In this document: positions 62,346-64,000 of the stretch, in pieces
Layout of the letters: every line of letters starts with the position of its first letter
Position numbering within the stretch: position 1 is the stretch's first letter
NCBI GenBank assembly: GCA_937625935.1
Contig: OW569362.1
Location: 62,001 to 126,000, forward strand
DNA length: 64,000 bases
Source of the DNA: Tetramitus jugosus
Lineage: Eukaryota > Heterolobosea > Eutetramitea > Acrasida > Vahlkampfiidae
Direction: 5' to 3'
The notes under the pieces: model-generated
The model's input: the letters and a program-made list of their open reading frames with translations, nothing else
Database searches by the model: none
Told to the model about the DNA's origin: nothing
Translations under genes and position numbers: made by a program

Positions 62346-63473
62346 TTAGAACAGAGCGAGAGTCACGAGAGAAACAATGAGCAACATGATGGCTGTACCC
62401 CATGCGTGAGCAGCAGGTGCAGCAGAAGTCTCACCAACCTCCTTTCTGATACCAATGGCCAAAGTACCATCACTGCCACCAATTCTACCAATATATGTCA
62501 ACTCACTATTCGTATCTCCGTCCCAGGCTGCATTGATAATAGGAGCAATATATACGTGGCATCCATCCTTGTGAAGTGTTCTGTTTGTCACTTCCTTTCC
62601 ATTGACAATATCAATAATCGTAGCACTGGTGAGTACACTGTGAGCAATCGTAGACATGCCCGTACTACCCTGCACACACACGTTCACACCAACGGCGTCA
62701 ATGTCCTTTGATGTTGTAATGACAACACCAGATGGTAGTGTCAATTGCCCCTTGACGACACCGTAGGCTGAATCTTGGTAACCACAAGTGAAATCAAGCA
62801 CGTCAGTTCGGTTCAACATGGCTGATTCACCCACTGGACAACTCGTAGCATTGTCACACTTTGGATTGACCCATTTGCCCTCAATCGACATTCCGCTCAT
62901 GATGAAATCATAGCTATCTTGCTTGTACATGTTGGACACAATATTGTCCTGATAGGACGCTTGCCATGCAGAAACCGTAAAGTATGCCTGATACGCTTGA
63001 CCCCAATACTTGATACCAATGCGCTCAGACACTGAAGCAGCAATATCGGCCTCAAATCCCTCACATGTTCCATAATTGGGCAACGTAGTGTTCTGAACAG
63101 ACACATAACCATATCTCTTTGGATAATTGTCCTTGACATTGTTGGCAGCAAACAACAAAAACTTTTTGGATAGAATGTTGGCCCACGTGTCATCACGCAT
63201 CAACTCTTGCTTTGCAGGCCAATCGATAAATGGACAAATGGGATCAGGTGTAGGCAAATCTTGACCATTGCCAAACCATGACTCATAAATTTTCTTGAAG
63301 CCCTTGGATGTGGTCGTGTCGAAGATCATGTCACGAATGGCCTTGCCCATGACTCTCTGAGTCAGACTGTACTTGGAAGTGGCAGAGTGAGTCACACAGA
63401 GGAGAGTGGCGATGGTAGAGATCAACAGTAGTAGTAACAAGAGCGGGGATGATCTATTCTTGTGGGATATCAT
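62346..63473 (-). CDS. Surface solute-binding-type protein (PBP-like), GPI-like ending
   Basis: 375 aa. A signal peptide (SSPLLLLLLLISTIATLLCV) and a C-terminal hydrophobic stretch after small residues (AWGTAIMLLIVSLVTLALF) suggest export and GPI anchoring. The body resembles bacterial family-3 extracellular solute-binding proteins (type 2 periplasmic-binding fold): GTCEGFEADIAASVSERIGI, DNIVSNMYKQDSYDFIMSGM, RTDVLDFTCGYQDSAYGVV and IDAVGVNVCVQGSTGMSTIA. Bacterial relatives bind amino acids for ABC importers; here no importer gene is nearby. Cys pairs and N-glycosylation sites fit a eukaryotic secreted version. Related receptors of this fold also occur as ligand-binding domains in eukaryotes. 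Confidence 0.7.
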   Translation of the reverse strand: MISHKNRSSPLLLLLLLISTIATLLCVTHSATSKYSLTQRVMGKAIRDMIFDTTTSKGFKKIYESWFGNGQDLPTPDPICPFIDWPAKQELMRDDTWANILSKKFLLFAANNVKDNYPKRYGYVSVQNTTLPNYGTCEGFEADIAASVSERIGIKYWGQAYQAYFTVSAWQASYQDNIVSNMYKQDSYDFIMSGMSIEGKWVNPKCDNATSCPVGESAMLNRTDVLDFTCGYQDSAYGVVKGQLTLPSGVVITTSKDIDAVGVNVCVQGSTGMSTIAHSVLTSATIIDIVNGKEVTNRTLHKDGCHVYIAPIINAAWDGDTNSELTYIGRIGGSDGTLAIGIRKEVGETSAAPAAHAWGTAIMLLIVSLVTLALF

Positions 63474-63789
63474 TATTCTTGGTTGTTGTGGCGGTGGTTG
63501 TTTGTTCTGTTGGGAACAGGAAATTCAATCTCCACTTCTGGATTGACAGTCCGATAACGCGATTCAAGAAAAAAATGGCAGATTGGTCTTTTCTCAATTA
63601 TCCGCTCTACAGTCAACATGTTTTGAATTACTGATGGTTCCCAGTGCTTCATTTTTGATCAGTCCCGTCTTCAAATGTTCCAACAGCACAACATGACCTT
63701 CTCAGCCACAATATTGCACCAGGACCGTCCAAGTGAAAACTTTGTTGTAAATATTCTCCGAAGAAACAAAAAATCCTCCAAAATAAAAA
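63474..63789. promoter_or_regulatory. Divergent intergenic region
   Basis: 316 bp between the solute-binding-type gene (minus) and the last gene (plus). Nothing other than chance frames. Confidence 0.4.
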
Positions 63790-64000
63790 ATGACAACAAC
63801 ATCACTCGATTGGAAGCCTGTGCACAGGAACTATCAAGAGGAGCATGAACAAATTCAAAAGTCAATGAGTGAGACATTGGAGACTGTTCAAGTGCATCCA
63901 TTGACCGCTCGACAAGTTCAACAACAACAGCAGCGAACCATGCAACAACTACAAAAGCAAAGCACAACATCATCAAAAAAGGTTTTGGATCCATTGTCAT
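63790..64000 (+). CDS. Start of a Gln-rich protein, cut by the right edge
   Basis: An ATG at 63790 in an A-rich leader (AAATAAAAAATGACA) opens a frame of 70 codons that runs off the window. The visible part begins MTTTSLDWKPVHRNYQEEHE and continues with a helical, Gln-rich segment (RQVQQQQQRTMQQLQKQ). Too short for family assignment. A minus-strand frame over the same bases is its shadow. Confidence 0.6.
   Translation, partial: MTTTSLDWKPVHRNYQEEHEQIQKSMSETLETVQVHPLTARQVQQQQQRTMQQLQKQSTTSSKKVLDPLS

Overview
The window reads as nuclear DNA of a gene-dense, intron-poor protist. The most likely source is a heterolobosean amoeboflagellate of the Naegleria type; this is an inference from style and gene content, not a species call. 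The evidence is: intergenic gaps mostly of 70-650 bp; about a dozen short introns (56-173 nt) with GTAAGT/GTATGT donors; runs of Asn, Gln, Ser and His inside otherwise ordinary eukaryotic proteins; and a mix of ciliary/centriolar, phagocyte-like and secretory genes. No operons, insertion sequences, CRISPR arrays or phage genes are visible.

Layout. 1-7.5 kb: four minus-strand genes in tandem (an unknown large protein running off the left edge, a Deg/HtrA protease with a probable mitochondrial presequence, an F-box/ankyrin protein, a low-complexity protein). 8-14.1 kb: a small membrane protein, a Ragulator LAMTOR1-like anchor, an Hv1-type proton channel, an unknown protein, an ECHDC3-type crotonase, a Rho GTPase relic next to a perfect inverted repeat, and tRNA-Lys(CUU). 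14.1-20 kb: a partly duplicated small gene, a mucolipin-like TRP channel and a MATE transporter. 20-30 kb: a secreted LamG-like protein, a Bax-inhibitor-1 protein, a Rab7 relic, an AMMECR1 protein, a frame-disrupted TPR locus, a gene with an unusual four-cysteine module and a calponin-homology protein. 30-45.6 kb: a NELF-A homologue, an LRR-phosphatase-LRR protein, an F-box/LRR/zinc-finger protein, a G-gamma-like peptide, a Gln-rich coiled coil, TatD nuclease, a BPI/LBP protein interrupted by a stop, and a duplicated Cys-rich secreted protein. 45.6-64 kb: OFD1, a second gene with the four-cysteine module (two copies), a 2-oxoglutarate oxygenase, a 1713-residue protein, an MSP domain fused to dynactin p62 (DCTN4), a coiled-coil protein, a PAP2 lipid phosphatase, a surface solute-binding-type protein and the 5' end of a last gene.

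How the genes relate. Neighbours do not form a pathway, but themes recur. Endolysosome: LAMTOR1, mucolipin, proton channel, BPI-like protein, Rab7 relic. Centriole, cilium and microtubule motors: OFD1, DCTN4, coiled coils. Signalling: G-gamma, dual-specificity phosphatase, F-box proteins. Several genes only become complete when short introns are spliced: LAMTOR1, Hv1, mucolipin, MATE, CH protein, LRR phosphatase, BPI and two coiled-coil genes. Exon coordinates and phases are given for each.

Best leads: the MSP-DCTN4 fusion; the repeated C-x2-C-x33/35-C-x2-C-Y module; the in-frame TAG in the BPI gene; the NELF-A homologue; a GPI-like solute-binding protein; and two GTPase relics, one beside a 20-bp perfect inverted repeat.
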